Shown piece by piece: positions 1 through 10,100 of a stretch of DNA of 64,000 bases. The notes under the pieces were generated by a model. That model had not been told where the DNA came from. It ran no database searches and worked only from the letters and a program-made list of their open reading frames with translations. Numbering within the stretch: the first letter of the stretch is position 1; the number at the start of each line of letters is the position of its first letter. Source of the stretch: Ustilago trichophora (taxonomy: Eukaryota > Basidiomycota > Ustilaginomycetes > Ustilaginales > Ustilaginaceae); the NCBI GenBank assembly GCA_900323505.1, contig OOIN01000011.1, positions 1,024,911 through 1,088,910 of the forward strand, read 5' to 3'. The translations under genes and the position numbers were made by a program.

Positions 1-1
1 C

Positions 2-772
2 CCTGTAGTCACCTGCCAAGCAGACGGCAAGACCATCGTCACGGGTCCTCGAAGAGACGAGCCCAACTCGTCTGGCTGCGCCGGCGGCTTCGAGTTCCAG
101 TGCAGCTGCCAGCAGCCTTGGACCGATGCCACAAATCCCGAGATTGGCTACGGCTTTGCTGCCATGACGAGCAAGGGCGAAACCGACAACGAATGTGCCT
201 GCTATGTGGCCGAGTTCGCAGGATCCAAACCTGGTAAGGTTGGTACTCTCTTCTACCAGGTCATCAACGATGGAGGGGACGTCACTCAGGATGGTCTCGA
301 CATTCTTGTGCCCGGCATGGGTGTCGGAGCGATGACGCAGGGCTGTCCGGCTCAGTGGAAGGGCACTGACATGTCAAAGTGGGGTGCTCAGTACGGTGGT
401 CTCAACAAGAACGCTGCTGGATGTGCTAACCTGCCCAGCGATCTTCAGCCCGGTTGCATGTGGAAGATGCATGACTGGGGCGACTCGACCACCTTTAAGG
501 GTAGGCCCACCAGAGTCAAGTGCTCCAAGGCTCACATCGACCGAACTGGTTGCCAAAGAAAGGACGACGCTAAGCTCAAGTTCGAAGTCAATGGGGTCCA
601 GGTTGATGCCACGTTCGATGCCTACCTCAAGGGTCGCAAGTGGGACAGCACTTCCAATTGCGATGCTCCCGATGGATACAAGCCCAACCCTGCTGTTTGC
701 GGTATTGGAAGCTCGAGCAGATCTACCGGTCACCAGTTCATCCGCAGGGGTGGTCACCACAACCGTCACTGA
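2..772 (+). CDS. GH45 endoglucanase, 3' part (5' end outside window)
   Basis: The reading frame is open from base 2 to the stop at 770-772, so the gene enters from the left and its start, signal peptide and first catalytic Asp are outside the window. GH45 enzymes are secreted beta-1,4-endoglucanases that cut cellulose by inversion. What is visible is the Cys-rich GH45 core: a GYGFAA segment after a Cys-rich stretch, CACYVAEF, a VINDGGD segment, then DILVPGMGVG, which carries the position of the second catalytic Asp in this family, followed by QGC, YGGL and PGCMWKMHDW. The protein ends shortly after the catalytic core in a basic tail with no cellulose-binding module. U. maydis egl1 is a GH45 enzyme of filamentous growth; whether this is its orthologue cannot be decided from the fragment. 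Confidence 0.85.
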   Translation, partial: PVVTCQADGKTIVTGPRRDEPNSSGCAGGFEFQCSCQQPWTDATNPEIGYGFAAMTSKGETDNECACYVAEFAGSKPGKVGTLFYQVINDGGDVTQDGLDILVPGMGVGAMTQGCPAQWKGTDMSKWGAQYGGLNKNAAGCANLPSDLQPGCMWKMHDWGDSTTFKGRPTRVKCSKAHIDRTGCQRKDDAKLKFEVNGVQVDATFDAYLKGRKWDSTSNCDAPDGYKPNPAVCGIGSSSRSTGHQFIRRGGHHNRH

Positions 773-1674
773 TTCGGACAGACTTGTCAGCCGAATCGCG
801 ATGCCTGACGACTCACACCTCCATAGGGACGATGCTAGTGAACGAAGGTCCTGTACACGTTTGCATTGCGTATCTGTTGTAGCACCAACAATCACAACGT
901 CTTTCCGCTTCTACCTACACAGTGTGTTCGTGTTGATTCGGGTTTGTGTGAGCATCGACACATGCTGAGAATATACACGAGTTTGTGATGATGTTTCCGT
1001 GACACGTCAAAGATTGCCAAAATCCTTAGTGTTTATCCGACAGTCCACACAAACAGCGTCTGCTGCAGAAGCTCAGATGCCAAAAACATGTTCGACACTG
1101 AGTTCAATGATCTCACGGAAGACATCGAGAAGGACCTGTGAAGCGCACAAAGTCCCATACGTCGACAAACGTGGGGACGTGGGTGATGAGTTCAGTGACA
1201 GATGAAGTCGAAGCCCGGACTCTCCCCTTTCATTTCGCGGTATGGTGGGACGAGTTTCGGACCAACGCAGAGCTGATCAGGGTCCTGACACGCAATTTGC
1301 CCAGAATCAGCGTGGCGTGCATGAGCCTGCATCATTGTCTCCCCACCAAATTTTCTAGGCGGCCATTCCACAGTAGAGCGGAGCTGTCAGATGCCTCATC
1401 GCCAATCATTGGCTTGATTGGGATTATGGCACCTGTCACTTTGCTCATCGTCGCACCTGTCATATTGCTCATCGTCATCCTCATGCTCAGAGCTCATTGC
1501 GTTACTTTATTGCGACGTCTGTGCCTCCCCAAAGCGGGATCTTTGAGGGTCGGGAAAGGATATATACAGGAGGTGGTAGTGGGGTCCCTTCTTTGCTTCC
1601 GCATCCAATCTCGATTATTCTACCCATTCAAACTGCCACAAGTCCTCTCTCCCACTTTTACAAGATCTCTCAAC
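773..1674. other. Intergenic region with a 24-bp tandem duplication and a TATA-like box
   Basis: No convincing coding signal. A 24-bp unit of the form CACCTGTCA..TTGCTCATCGTC occurs twice in tandem at about 1430-1480. A TATA-like stretch (GGATATATACAGG) at about 1557-1570 lies some 110 bp before the ATG of the next gene, followed by a pyrimidine-rich stretch that probably holds the transcription start. Confidence 0.5.
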
Positions 1675-2245
1675 ATGTGCGCCTTCGACGAGCTCTCCAT
1701 CGCCCAGCCCTCCTCTAAGCCCATCCTCCTGCATTACGAGGTGTGCGTCACCCAACACGAGGAGTACCTTGCACCCACCGCAAGTACAAGCGACGTCTCC
1801 AGTGCCAAGGTAAGTGCCTTTCCTCCTGCATGGTCTCCCTGCATCTGGAAAGCTTCGTCACTAACACCGCACCTATCATCTTTCCGTTTCCTACCCACAG
1901 TCGTCCAGTGAGGACCTTTGCAGCCCCCCTGCTTACGAAGCCTGCACCATCGACTCCACCGCGCCTGGTGGAAAGAGCAACTTCTTCCGTCGCATCTTCA
2001 CTCGCAACTCTGCAAAGAAAGCTGAACTGCCCAGCTACCGCGAAGCCGAGCTCGTCGAAGCATGGGCCAAAGTTGGTATCGATATCAACGACCGCTCGCA
2101 GGGTCCTCGGCCCAAGTGCACCCCGGAAGAGTGGCTTGGCGCTATGGATGGCTTGTTTGGTGCTCCGACTCTGGCCAAGTCTCAGAGAAAGGGGGAGAAG
2201 GAGGGGGTTGTTGTGCATGCTTTCCCTGGATCTCGTCACATCTGA
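1675..2245 (+). CDS. Small two-exon protein of unknown function (159 aa)
   Basis: Rebuilt from two exons, 1675-1809 and 1901-2245, with a 91-bp intron that starts GTAAGT and ends CCCACAG; both exons keep one phase-0 frame. The start ATG follows a TATA-like box by about 110 bp and a pyrimidine-rich leader. The protein begins MCAFDELSIAQ, has no signal peptide or membrane segment, and has a basic centre (FFRRIFTRNSAKK) followed by an acidic/helical part with EAELVEAWAKVGIDIND and EEWLGAMDGLFG. I do not recognise the family. Coding is supported by the clean splice and by codon use like its neighbours. It could be a lineage-specific smut protein. Confidence 0.6.
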
Positions 2246-2348
2246 GTTCTGCCATCTTGTCAATTAGTTTCCGTCCGGCTGTATACCCTTTCACACTCGT
2301 TTCAATGTCACGCTGTCATAGTCTAAAAAGGTGGCTTGCATCGGGCGA

Positions 2349-3638
2349 CTATGGTGAGATCTCGGCTGTGTGTGCTTCTCCAGAATCTTTTTGAGGGACA
2401 ACGATCTCGGACTCGGGCTTCTCTTCCTCCGCTGACCCATCCCATGCCCATTCAACGAATGCGGTCGCTTTTGAGAAGACAGCCTCCTTTGCCTGTTTCT
2501 CTTCTTCGGACAGCCAGCCGTCCGGCATCTGCGTCCAACCGTGCTTCATATTGGCGACGTCCTCGACGACGAGATGATCTGTCCTCTCGTGCGCTTGTAC
2601 CTTCTCCACCCATTGCTTGGACTGCTCTGCAAGGGTATCTAATTCGCACAGAACCAAAAACATGCGTGCTGCGGGGTGGAGAGAGTCTAGTGAAGCCAGT
2701 CCGGGTGAGACTCGTGGGTGGTCGGTCTGATCGCGTTCGGCATAGGTGGGTGCCAGAGAATCGGCGACTTGGGTCCAGAAAGGTGAGGGTAAGCCCATAT
2801 GCTCAGGGCGAGAGCGCTGCGAGGGCAGCTGGCGCAGGTCGAAGGATGGGTAGAAGAGGAGCAGGGGAATTGGTGCGGGATGATCGCGGGCAAACTTGGA
2901 CGGCCATTCGACGTCGAGCTCCGGTGGTTTGATGTGAAGTGCGAGGTTGAGCGCAAGGTTGCCGCCGCTGCTGAAGCCGGAGACTGCCACTTTGCTTGGA
3001 TCGAAGTTGAAGAATGGTGCAGAAGAGCCTTGCGTGTTGGAAGAGGGTGGATTCGAAGAGGAGGAGGATGGCGCAGAGACCTCTTCAACTTTGCCATCTT
3101 GCAAGTCTTGTCTATGTTGTTTCTCTACAGCGGCTGCGCCTTTCTTAGCAATCTTTTCCTTCTCTGATTGTATCCGTGTGACGATAGCCTGGCGTAGAGG
3201 TTCATATCCAGGAAAGTCTTCGTCGAGGATTGCGCTGAGCACGTCTTCACCATCCTCTATGGCAGCAGGGAAGCGGTGGAATGGACCCATGCGGTAGTCG
3301 ACGCTGATGACGATACTATCGAGTTGCCTTGCCATGTATGAGCAAAATGGCGCCTGCTCCAAGCACGAACCGAGATAGAATCCTCCTCCGTGAAAGTCGA
3401 CCAGCACGGGAGCTCCTGAGGATGGCGCATTGTCGTACAAGCTGGTTGGGATGAAGATATGCAGCGGGATGGTATACTCGCTCGATCGAGAGGGCATGTG
3501 GAAGACAAACGGATGCGGGCCTTCTGGTGATGTCCATTTCAGCGTCGAGAGGGGAACAGCTCGTGGCAGGCGGACGAGTGCAGTTCGCCACAGCACGTCG
3601 AAGGGGACTGAGCGAATCTTTTGGTATAGTGAAGACAT
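2349..3638 (-). CDS. Alpha/beta hydrolase, hormone-sensitive-lipase/arylacetamide-deacetylase type
   Basis: A 429-residue single-exon gene. It shows the HSL-family oxyanion motif HGGG (83-86) in VDFHGGGFYLGS, the nucleophile elbow G-F-S-S-G with Ser223, and plausible catalytic partners Asp334 (CELDTLAEQ) and His366 (MKHGWTQMPD). Such enzymes hydrolyse short- to medium-chain esters or xenobiotic acyl groups; the substrate is not readable from sequence. A Glu/Lys-rich and Ser/Pro-rich insert at about 170-210, just before the elbow, is longer than usual. There is no N-terminal signal peptide. It is divergently arranged with the GCP4 gene across a 466-bp gap. Confidence 0.85.
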   Translation of the reverse strand: MSSLYQKIRSVPFDVLWRTALVRLPRAVPLSTLKWTSPEGPHPFVFHMPSRSSEYTIPLHIFIPTSLYDNAPSSGAPVLVDFHGGGFYLGSCLEQAPFCSYMARQLDSIVISVDYRMGPFHRFPAAIEDGEDVLSAILDEDFPGYEPLRQAIVTRIQSEKEKIAKKGAAAVEKQHRQDLQDGKVEEVSAPSSSSSNPPSSNTQGSSAPFFNFDPSKVAVSGFSSGGNLALNLALHIKPPELDVEWPSKFARDHPAPIPLLLFYPSFDLRQLPSQRSRPEHMGLPSPFWTQVADSLAPTYAERDQTDHPRVSPGLASLDSLHPAARMFLVLCELDTLAEQSKQWVEKVQAHERTDHLVVEDVANMKHGWTQMPDGWLSEEEKQAKEAVFSKATAFVEWAWDGSAEEEKPESEIVVPQKDSGEAHTAEISP

Positions 3639-4104
3639 GGCGTTTCTACAGGGAGGTGGTGGTGGACATGAATGAAGCCTGAGAATGGTGGGTCAGTGAG
3701 TCAAGACCGTCAATGTATGCTGACTACAGAGTCAGTGAGTGTTGTCCTACTTGCGAGCGTCACTTGGACCCTCTCAGCTTCAGCCCAGGAAAAGCTGGCA
3801 CCTGGCACAAACCCCTTGAAATGAATGGATGGATGATGATGATCCTCTCTGTGTCTTATGCATGACATTCAAATTCCGCCTTGCTCCACTTGTGCGCAAC
3901 TCCGAAGGTGTTAATTGATAGCGTCGTAACATTGCTTTTCTAAGAAAAAAATCAGACGCGTCGCGGTAAGCTGTTGCTAAGACCAACACTTTCCTTTGTC
4001 TTTGTTCGACCCTTCCCCACCATCGTCACCGACTGCATCACTCTCTTCACCTTACGCCTATATCGCCCGGCCATCGATGCAGCTTCGGCCCTCAGATCGC
4101 CACA
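3639..4104. other. Divergent promoter region (esterase / GCP4)
   Basis: A 466-bp spacer between two divergently transcribed genes. No TATA box is evident. A C/T-rich stretch at about 3995-4100 precedes the GCP4 start and likely contains its transcription start. Nothing else recognised. Confidence 0.4.
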
Positions 4105-7008
4105 ATGATCGCTGAGCTGCTAGCCATGCTGGCTGGCCACCCATCTAGCCTCTTTGCATCCTCCTCCACCGCTCCCATTCACCCAGGCTCGGCTGGTACA
4201 ACATTCAAAGTTAGAGATGATCTTGCCTTTCTCCACCCTTCCGAGGTCGAGATACTCAACCATCTGGCGACTTACTACACTCGCTATGTCCGCATCAAGA
4301 CATTTGCCGACAGCCAGATCGAGGCGGCCCGACAGCGTGCTGTACGCTCTGCACTTAAGGCCAACTCTCTCGCCAGCCGCAGTGCCCACGGTGCACAAAA
4401 TGAGCTGGAACAACAACCGACACTTCACTTGGTACCACTCTGCTCGACGCTTCTGTCGATCTTGACCGACTATCATGCGCTCGTGCTGCAGACGGAAAGG
4501 CTGGTGCTCGACAAGGATGTGGATCTCGTTGCACGGACAGGTTTCGTCAGTCTGGCGAATCTGAGGGCGAGGTTCGAGCCTTGGGATGCACCGCTTACTG
4601 CGCTGGATGATCTTGTCACGCTGCTTTTGCAAGGCCCTGCGAAAGGAAGAGATGCGGCTTTTGCCAAAGAGCCTAGTGCCGATGTTGCAGCGGAAGATGG
4701 GCAGGATGCCGAAGCCGCGTTCCCGGCCGCGTGGACCGGCGGTCTTCTCATCGATCTGCTCAGCTTGAAGGCGTCTACAGGCGTCCAAAGGGTAGCAAAA
4801 CACATGGCTCGCCTGCGCACTGCAGTAGAGGATAGCTGGATGCAACACCTCATAGCTTGGGTGTGCAGAGGAGAGATTCATCGTCCTGGAGGCATCGCCG
4901 ATCCACATGCTTCAAAACGAACTCTGATCTCGAGGGATCAGCTCGTTCACTGGATCGATGCAACCGATGCAGATGCGCACAACGATCACCTCGCAGCTGC
5001 CAATGGCGATGGACTTGCTGACTGGGCTGCCTCTTCTGGAAATACTTGGACATTCCGACCCGACGCACTGCCCGCATCGATCTCGGACTCGACCGCTGAT
5101 TCGATCCTATACGTCGGTCGCGCGCTCTACACCATCCGCTACGCCAACGCTTCCTCGGCACATTTCAGCGAAACTCCGTCTCGACATGCACGACTCTCTG
5201 GACCGCCTGATACTGTCATCCAGCTCCACGAGGCTGCGCTTGCCCGTGCAGGCGTCCGACCCAGCCGAGCATCGGATCTGGATCGGGCGATCCAGTCGCT
5301 ACGGAATGACGTCTCGGAATGGATCTTTCGCAACATTCTCACCACTTCTGTCGTACTCTCCTCGCTGCAGTGCCTCGGAGACTACTTTTTGCACCGCAAT
5401 GGGCCCTACATTCTCTCGCTGCTGGGCGAGGTGGAGACGATGCGAAAGAACAAACTCTATCGCGCACGGTCTGCCGCGGCAAGTGTGATCCGTTCGAGCG
5501 ATCTCGAGCTCTCCTTGCGCCGGGCGACGGTAGGTACATGGGCAGAGGATGACCCATCTTTGCAGCGATTGCGTTTCGTACTGCCCAAGGGAGGCTATCG
5601 ACCCAGCCTGACCGGTGCGCGTACTGCCAAAGTACGCGGAGCTGCAGCTGCGAATGCCAACGCAGACATGACCATAGCAGGTGGTACTCGCGCAGGCACC
5701 CGCTTTGACGATTACCTGATCGGCGTCCCCGCCCAACTCCACTACACGGCGGTATTCCCACTCGACCTCTTCCTGTCGGCTTCCGATCTCGCGGCATACT
5801 CTCGCATCTTTTCGTACCTCATCGCTATCAAAAAGGTTCATGCGCGCGTGCTGGACTGCTGGATAGCGCTTAGCAAGAACCAGCGCGGCAGGCGAAAGTT
5901 CACCGGTACAGGTGAAGGAGGTGTGGATGCAAGGGAGGAGAAGCAACGCGGGAGGCTGTTGAGGTGCAGCTGGGGAGTGGTGAGGAGTATGAAATGGTTC
6001 TTGGACACGCTGCTGGGTCATTTCCAGACGGATATCATCGATGCGCAGTGGGGGAGTTTGACAGAACGACTCCGGGCTAGTGTGACGCAGCCTGGGGTGG
6101 AAAGGGGAGGAATGGGGAGGTTGAGGAAGGATTCGGAGCAATATCAGCACAGGTCGAGTTCTCCCATTGGATCGATTGTTGCGGCTAGTGAAGCGTATGG
6201 GGAGGAGGGGAGACCGAGGGTTGTCAGTGGCTCGGCGGCGGGTCTTTCGCGGCCACCCACACTAATCGGGGGCGCTGGTGGAGGCAGGAGGAGGCTAGCA
6301 TTCCCAGTCTCGGGCCCAGCTTCGTCGACCTATGCACCACCAGCTTCTGCCATCGGGCGTGCGGGTCGTCGCTTCGTTTCTTCCTCCACTCGACCCGAAT
6401 CGATCCTTGACGGTGTCGATACGATCCGAGCGGACGGCATGGAACACATTTCGGGCGGAGAAGTCGAGTCGATGCTCGACTTTGCCTCGCTCCGCACGGC
6501 TCACACCGCCTTCCTCGCATTCGTTCAAGACGGTCTCCTCCTCTCCTCTCCCGTTGCGTCCTCCTTGGTTCGCTCAATTTTGGACATTTGCGACCGCTTT
6601 GTAGGCTCAGTGGAACGATGGGGAGGTGACGTTCTCCCACCGCTTCTCGAGACCAACCCTGCCACCGCCGATCGCAATGCCGCAATCAAAGATCGTCAAG
6701 AGCTCATCGATGCTACCACCTCCGAGCTCGATGCAGAGCTGGGCCGATTCTTCAAGCTCCTCTCCTCGTCTTCGAGCACGTCGTACAATGGCAACATTTC
6801 AAACACGGGAGCTGCAGATGAGAGCGGGCTGGGATCGCTCTCGATTTCGGTGGCCCAGCTGAATCTGTCCAGAGACGCCAATGTGACGAGTGGGACAGGA
6901 ATGGCGAGGAAGCATCTAGAACAGTTGCTACTGCGATTGGATTACAGTAGATTCTTTGCAGAAAAGGTGCAGAGGGAGAGGACGCTGCTCAAGGGTCAAC
7001 TGGTTTAG
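4105..7008 (+). CDS. Gamma-tubulin complex component GCP4 (Spc97/Spc98 family)
   Basis: A 967-residue GRIP-domain protein of the gamma-tubulin ring complex, which nucleates microtubules at spindle pole bodies and other organising centres. The extreme N-terminus MIAELLAMLAG and the following FLHPSEVEILN match the distinctive start of GCP4 proteins, which supports both the start codon and the subtype over GCP2/3/5/6. The GRIP1 half spans about 1-400. The GRIP2 half, which binds gamma-tubulin, starts near 405 with SLQCLGDYFLHRNGPYI, followed by LHYTAVFPLDLFLSASDL near 540 and SWGVVRSMKWFLDTLLGHFQ. A Gly/Arg/Ser-rich disordered insert interrupts GRIP2 at about 680-790. S. pombe Gfh1 is the yeast counterpart; budding yeast lacks it. 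It converges on ALG6 with only 130 bp between the stops. Confidence 0.85.
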   Translation: MIAELLAMLAGHPSSLFASSSTAPIHPGSAGTTFKVRDDLAFLHPSEVEILNHLATYYTRYVRIKTFADSQIEAARQRAVRSALKANSLASRSAHGAQNELEQQPTLHLVPLCSTLLSILTDYHALVLQTERLVLDKDVDLVARTGFVSLANLRARFEPWDAPLTALDDLVTLLLQGPAKGRDAAFAKEPSADVAAEDGQDAEAAFPAAWTGGLLIDLLSLKASTGVQRVAKHMARLRTAVEDSWMQHLIAWVCRGEIHRPGGIADPHASKRTLISRDQLVHWIDATDADAHNDHLAAANGDGLADWAASSGNTWTFRPDALPASISDSTADSILYVGRALYTIRYANASSAHFSETPSRHARLSGPPDTVIQLHEAALARAGVRPSRASDLDRAIQSLRNDVSEWIFRNILTTSVVLSSLQCLGDYFLHRNGPYILSLLGEVETMRKNKLYRARSAAASVIRSSDLELSLRRATVGTWAEDDPSLQRLRFVLPKGGYRPSLTGARTAKVRGAAAANANADMTIAGGTRAGTRFDDYLIGVPAQLHYTAVFPLDLFLSASDLAAYSRIFSYLIAIKKVHARVLDCWIALSKNQRGRRKFTGTGEGGVDAREEKQRGRLLRCSWGVVRSMKWFLDTLLGHFQTDIIDAQWGSLTERLRASVTQPGVERGGMGRLRKDSEQYQHRSSSPIGSIVAASEAYGEEGRPRVVSGSAAGLSRPPTLIGGAGGGRRRLAFPVSGPASSTYAPPASAIGRAGRRFVSSSTRPESILDGVDTIRADGMEHISGGEVESMLDFASLRTAHTAFLAFVQDGLLLSSPVASSLVRSILDICDRFVGSVERWGGDVLPPLLETNPATADRNAAIKDRQELIDATTSELDAELGRFFKLLSSSSSTSYNGNISNTGAADESGLGSLSISVAQLNLSRDANVTSGTGMARKHLEQLLLRLDYSRFFAEKVQRERTLLKGQLV

Positions 7009-7138
7009 CACGCTTGCTGGATGATGATGTTGGCTCTGCAATGTGTACTCTAGATCGTCATCGTATGTGGAACAAGATACAAAGGCGATGTATCGCTGAA
7101 AACAGCGTTAGTAGTGAAACAAGAGTTCGCGGCAGAGG

Positions 7139-10100
7139 TTATGAGGTTTTGCCCTTGGAAGACGATTTGCCTTTGGTCGAGGAAAGGGACAGATCGAATC
7201 CATTTGCAAATGCGACCTGAGCTTGACGGATGAGTGCCCATCCGAAGACGACGGCAAAGCATGGGGTGGTGAGGAGCACGTTGAGCACTGGGTAGATGTC
7301 TGGGTATCTTGCCCACACTTGTGCCTGCAATCTGGGCGTCAATCGTGGCAATACAATCTCTGTCAAGTGCAGTCCTGCCGCTGCGATGTACGTCAGTGTG
7401 CTGAGGCGTCGGAAGAACGATGCATCTTTCCTGAGCAACCCCTGCAGGGCGGTGCTCGGGTTGAAGGGGAGGGCAAGATTCCCTATCCACCAGTTCCACA
7501 TCACAATCAGGAGCAAGTATTGCAGAGATTGACCATCCTTCTTGAGCAGAGGGAAGAGGGAGAAAGTGGCCATGTTGTTGAACCATACGCTCCATTCCCA
7601 GTCGCGAGCAGAGGTGATGTTTCCTCCCCAAGTATCACCTTTAGCGCCGAGGATGAGGGTCATGGGTAGCAGCGGGAGGAGGATGGACTTTTCGTGCGTT
7701 TGGAAGCCGAACAGGAAAAACGCGGTCGAGACGCTGATCAGGCCGTAGGGTAGCATCTGTGCTGCAGGGGAGGGCAGGGTTGATGCAACTGGCCGCGAAG
7801 GGTGGGCTGCAGAGAGGTGTGGGTAGTCGGAGTCCTGCGTGCTATCGAGGGGTGCACCAATATGGCTAACGCGGCCGCTCAGGGATTTGCTGACAGATCC
7901 GGCGAGGAGCGATTCGATCTCGGAGCGGGCCACCCCTCCCACGGCCGATCCGACCACAGAGGGGGATCGACGACTGCGATGTGCCCCAGAACGATGCGAT
8001 GCCGTCGGGGCTTTGACACTCCCCGCCACACTCGCCCCAACTGCAGAGTTCGCTTTGTCATTCTGCCGCTTCTGCACCGTCTCCTGAGCGACCATCATCT
8101 CCATCTTTGCCGTCTGACTGCTAGCCCAGAACAACAGCCAACAACCAGGCAGGATCGCTACCAGCGTCACCAACAGACTCAACCTCGCCAACGCCGTCGC
8201 TGCCATCACGTTTTTCAGCTTGAACCTCGCTGGCAGCGGAAAGACGGAGAGGAAGCACCACACATTTGCCACTTTGTCCTCGAATAGTCCGCGTGCCAGT
8301 GGGAAGATGCGGTGTATCAACTGTCCGATTTGCTCGAGACTCGTCAGCCAGGGTGAAAACACGATGCCAAACGTGATTACGACAGCGAGGCCGAGACCTA
8401 TGAAAAGTGTCAGGCCTCGCTCGGGGTCGATCCGCGCAAGCCCAATGCATCGGCCCAGCATGACGGCAAAGACTGCGGGCGCGTAGTAGAGCGCCATCTG
8501 CTTGAAGGATAAGCTGAGGCAGAAAAAGACGGCGGCGGCAATGTATTCGTAGCTGAGATGGCGGGAGAGGTCGGCTACTGCTTGGCTGCGTGCGCGTGTG
8601 GTCGACGAGGAGGAAGCGTCGGGGTTGGGTAAAGTGGTGTGGAGGAGGGCGAAGCACGCGGCGCTGAAGCCGAGCATGATACTGTTGTACTGGAAATGGC
8701 CGTGGTCGATCAAGATGAGGGCAGGCTGGAGCAAGATGGAGAATAGTGCGATGGCTTGCGTGCGTCTTCCGCGTCCTTCGAGCTTGCGGGTGACGAAAAG
8801 CGCAACGGCAGGAAAGTAGAACAGCAGTTCGCCCACGATCACAGTGGCTCGCATGAATGTGGCCGTCGCCGGGTCTTCGTTTCCGCGCGACGTCTCGAAG
8901 GCGAATCCGGCAGCAGTGGAAGGAAAGAGCTTGCTAGCATACCCACAAGCCAAGCTGACCCATGCAGTAAGTGGCGGATAATCGAGACCCCAATACTGGA
9001 GGTCGTAAAAGTACCATTTGGACGTGGGCAAGTGAAGGGTGAGCTCGATCCAATGACGTTGTGCTTCAAAGTCTCCGTGCATTGGCTCAACACCGCGGCC
9101 ACTCCAGCCACCGCGGCCCACCATCCAGCGGACCAAGAAGGCAACCAGCAATATAAGCGGGGTGATGATGGCTTTGAGTTGTTCTTTGGCCAGCCAGCGG
9201 ATCAAGCGACGCACAGGGGTTTCTGCTTGCGAGCCCAAGCCGGACAGCGCGTAGAGGTCGCGTAGTGCAGCAGGTGGAGCTGGCAATGTTGCTGCGGCGG
9301 CTGCCGAGGCTTTGCGATGTGGAGCAGATGCTCTTTCCGGCGATAGCAGGCCAGCAAGAGAGCTTTCGGTGCCTTTACGCCGACGTCGACCGCTCTTGGA
9401 TGTGACTGATTCTGCTGCAGTCAATGTGGGCGGGATGATCGGGAGTGGTGGAGGAGGGCCATCCATCGAGACGGGGCGCGAGCTGCCCTTTACTGAGCTT
9501 TTGCGGCGACGCCGTGTCGCCAGTTCAGGCTGGTCAGCATTGCTACCGCGATGCTGCAAGGACGTCGAGGGGACATCGACAGCGGCCTCTGCGGATCGTG
9601 GACCCGACTTGGCACGCCATTCTTCGATGGTGTCGATGGTTCGACTCTCTGCTTCTCTGCTGAGCTCCTGGGATGCCATGAAGGCGGGATGGTCGGGTGA
9701 GAGGGAAGAGTAACCGCTTCCGTCCCGCCGCGAAGTTGCGCTGGCCTTTCTGCGGCTGCGTGGAGATTCTGGGCCAGCACTGAGGACGCCCGCACTGAGA
9801 CCTGAAGTAGAACCGCCTTGGTGACGTCGACGACGGGTGCCTGCCTCGCTCAGGGCACCTGCACGGGCGGAGCGATCTGCACGATCAAAGGTGGCAAGGG
9901 CTCCAAGACTAGGCGATGTTCTGAGAGCGGCGGGCGCTTGGGACGTTCGGAGCCAGTCGTCGAGGTCGAAGCCGGATGGGCGTGAAGCTACTGCGTTTGA
10001 TGGATGGCGTTGGCGTGAATACGGTGTATCTGGGAGCGGTTGCTGCTGGTGAGCAAATGCATCGGTAGACGGTGCAAGGTGACGCGAAGCAGGGGTGGCA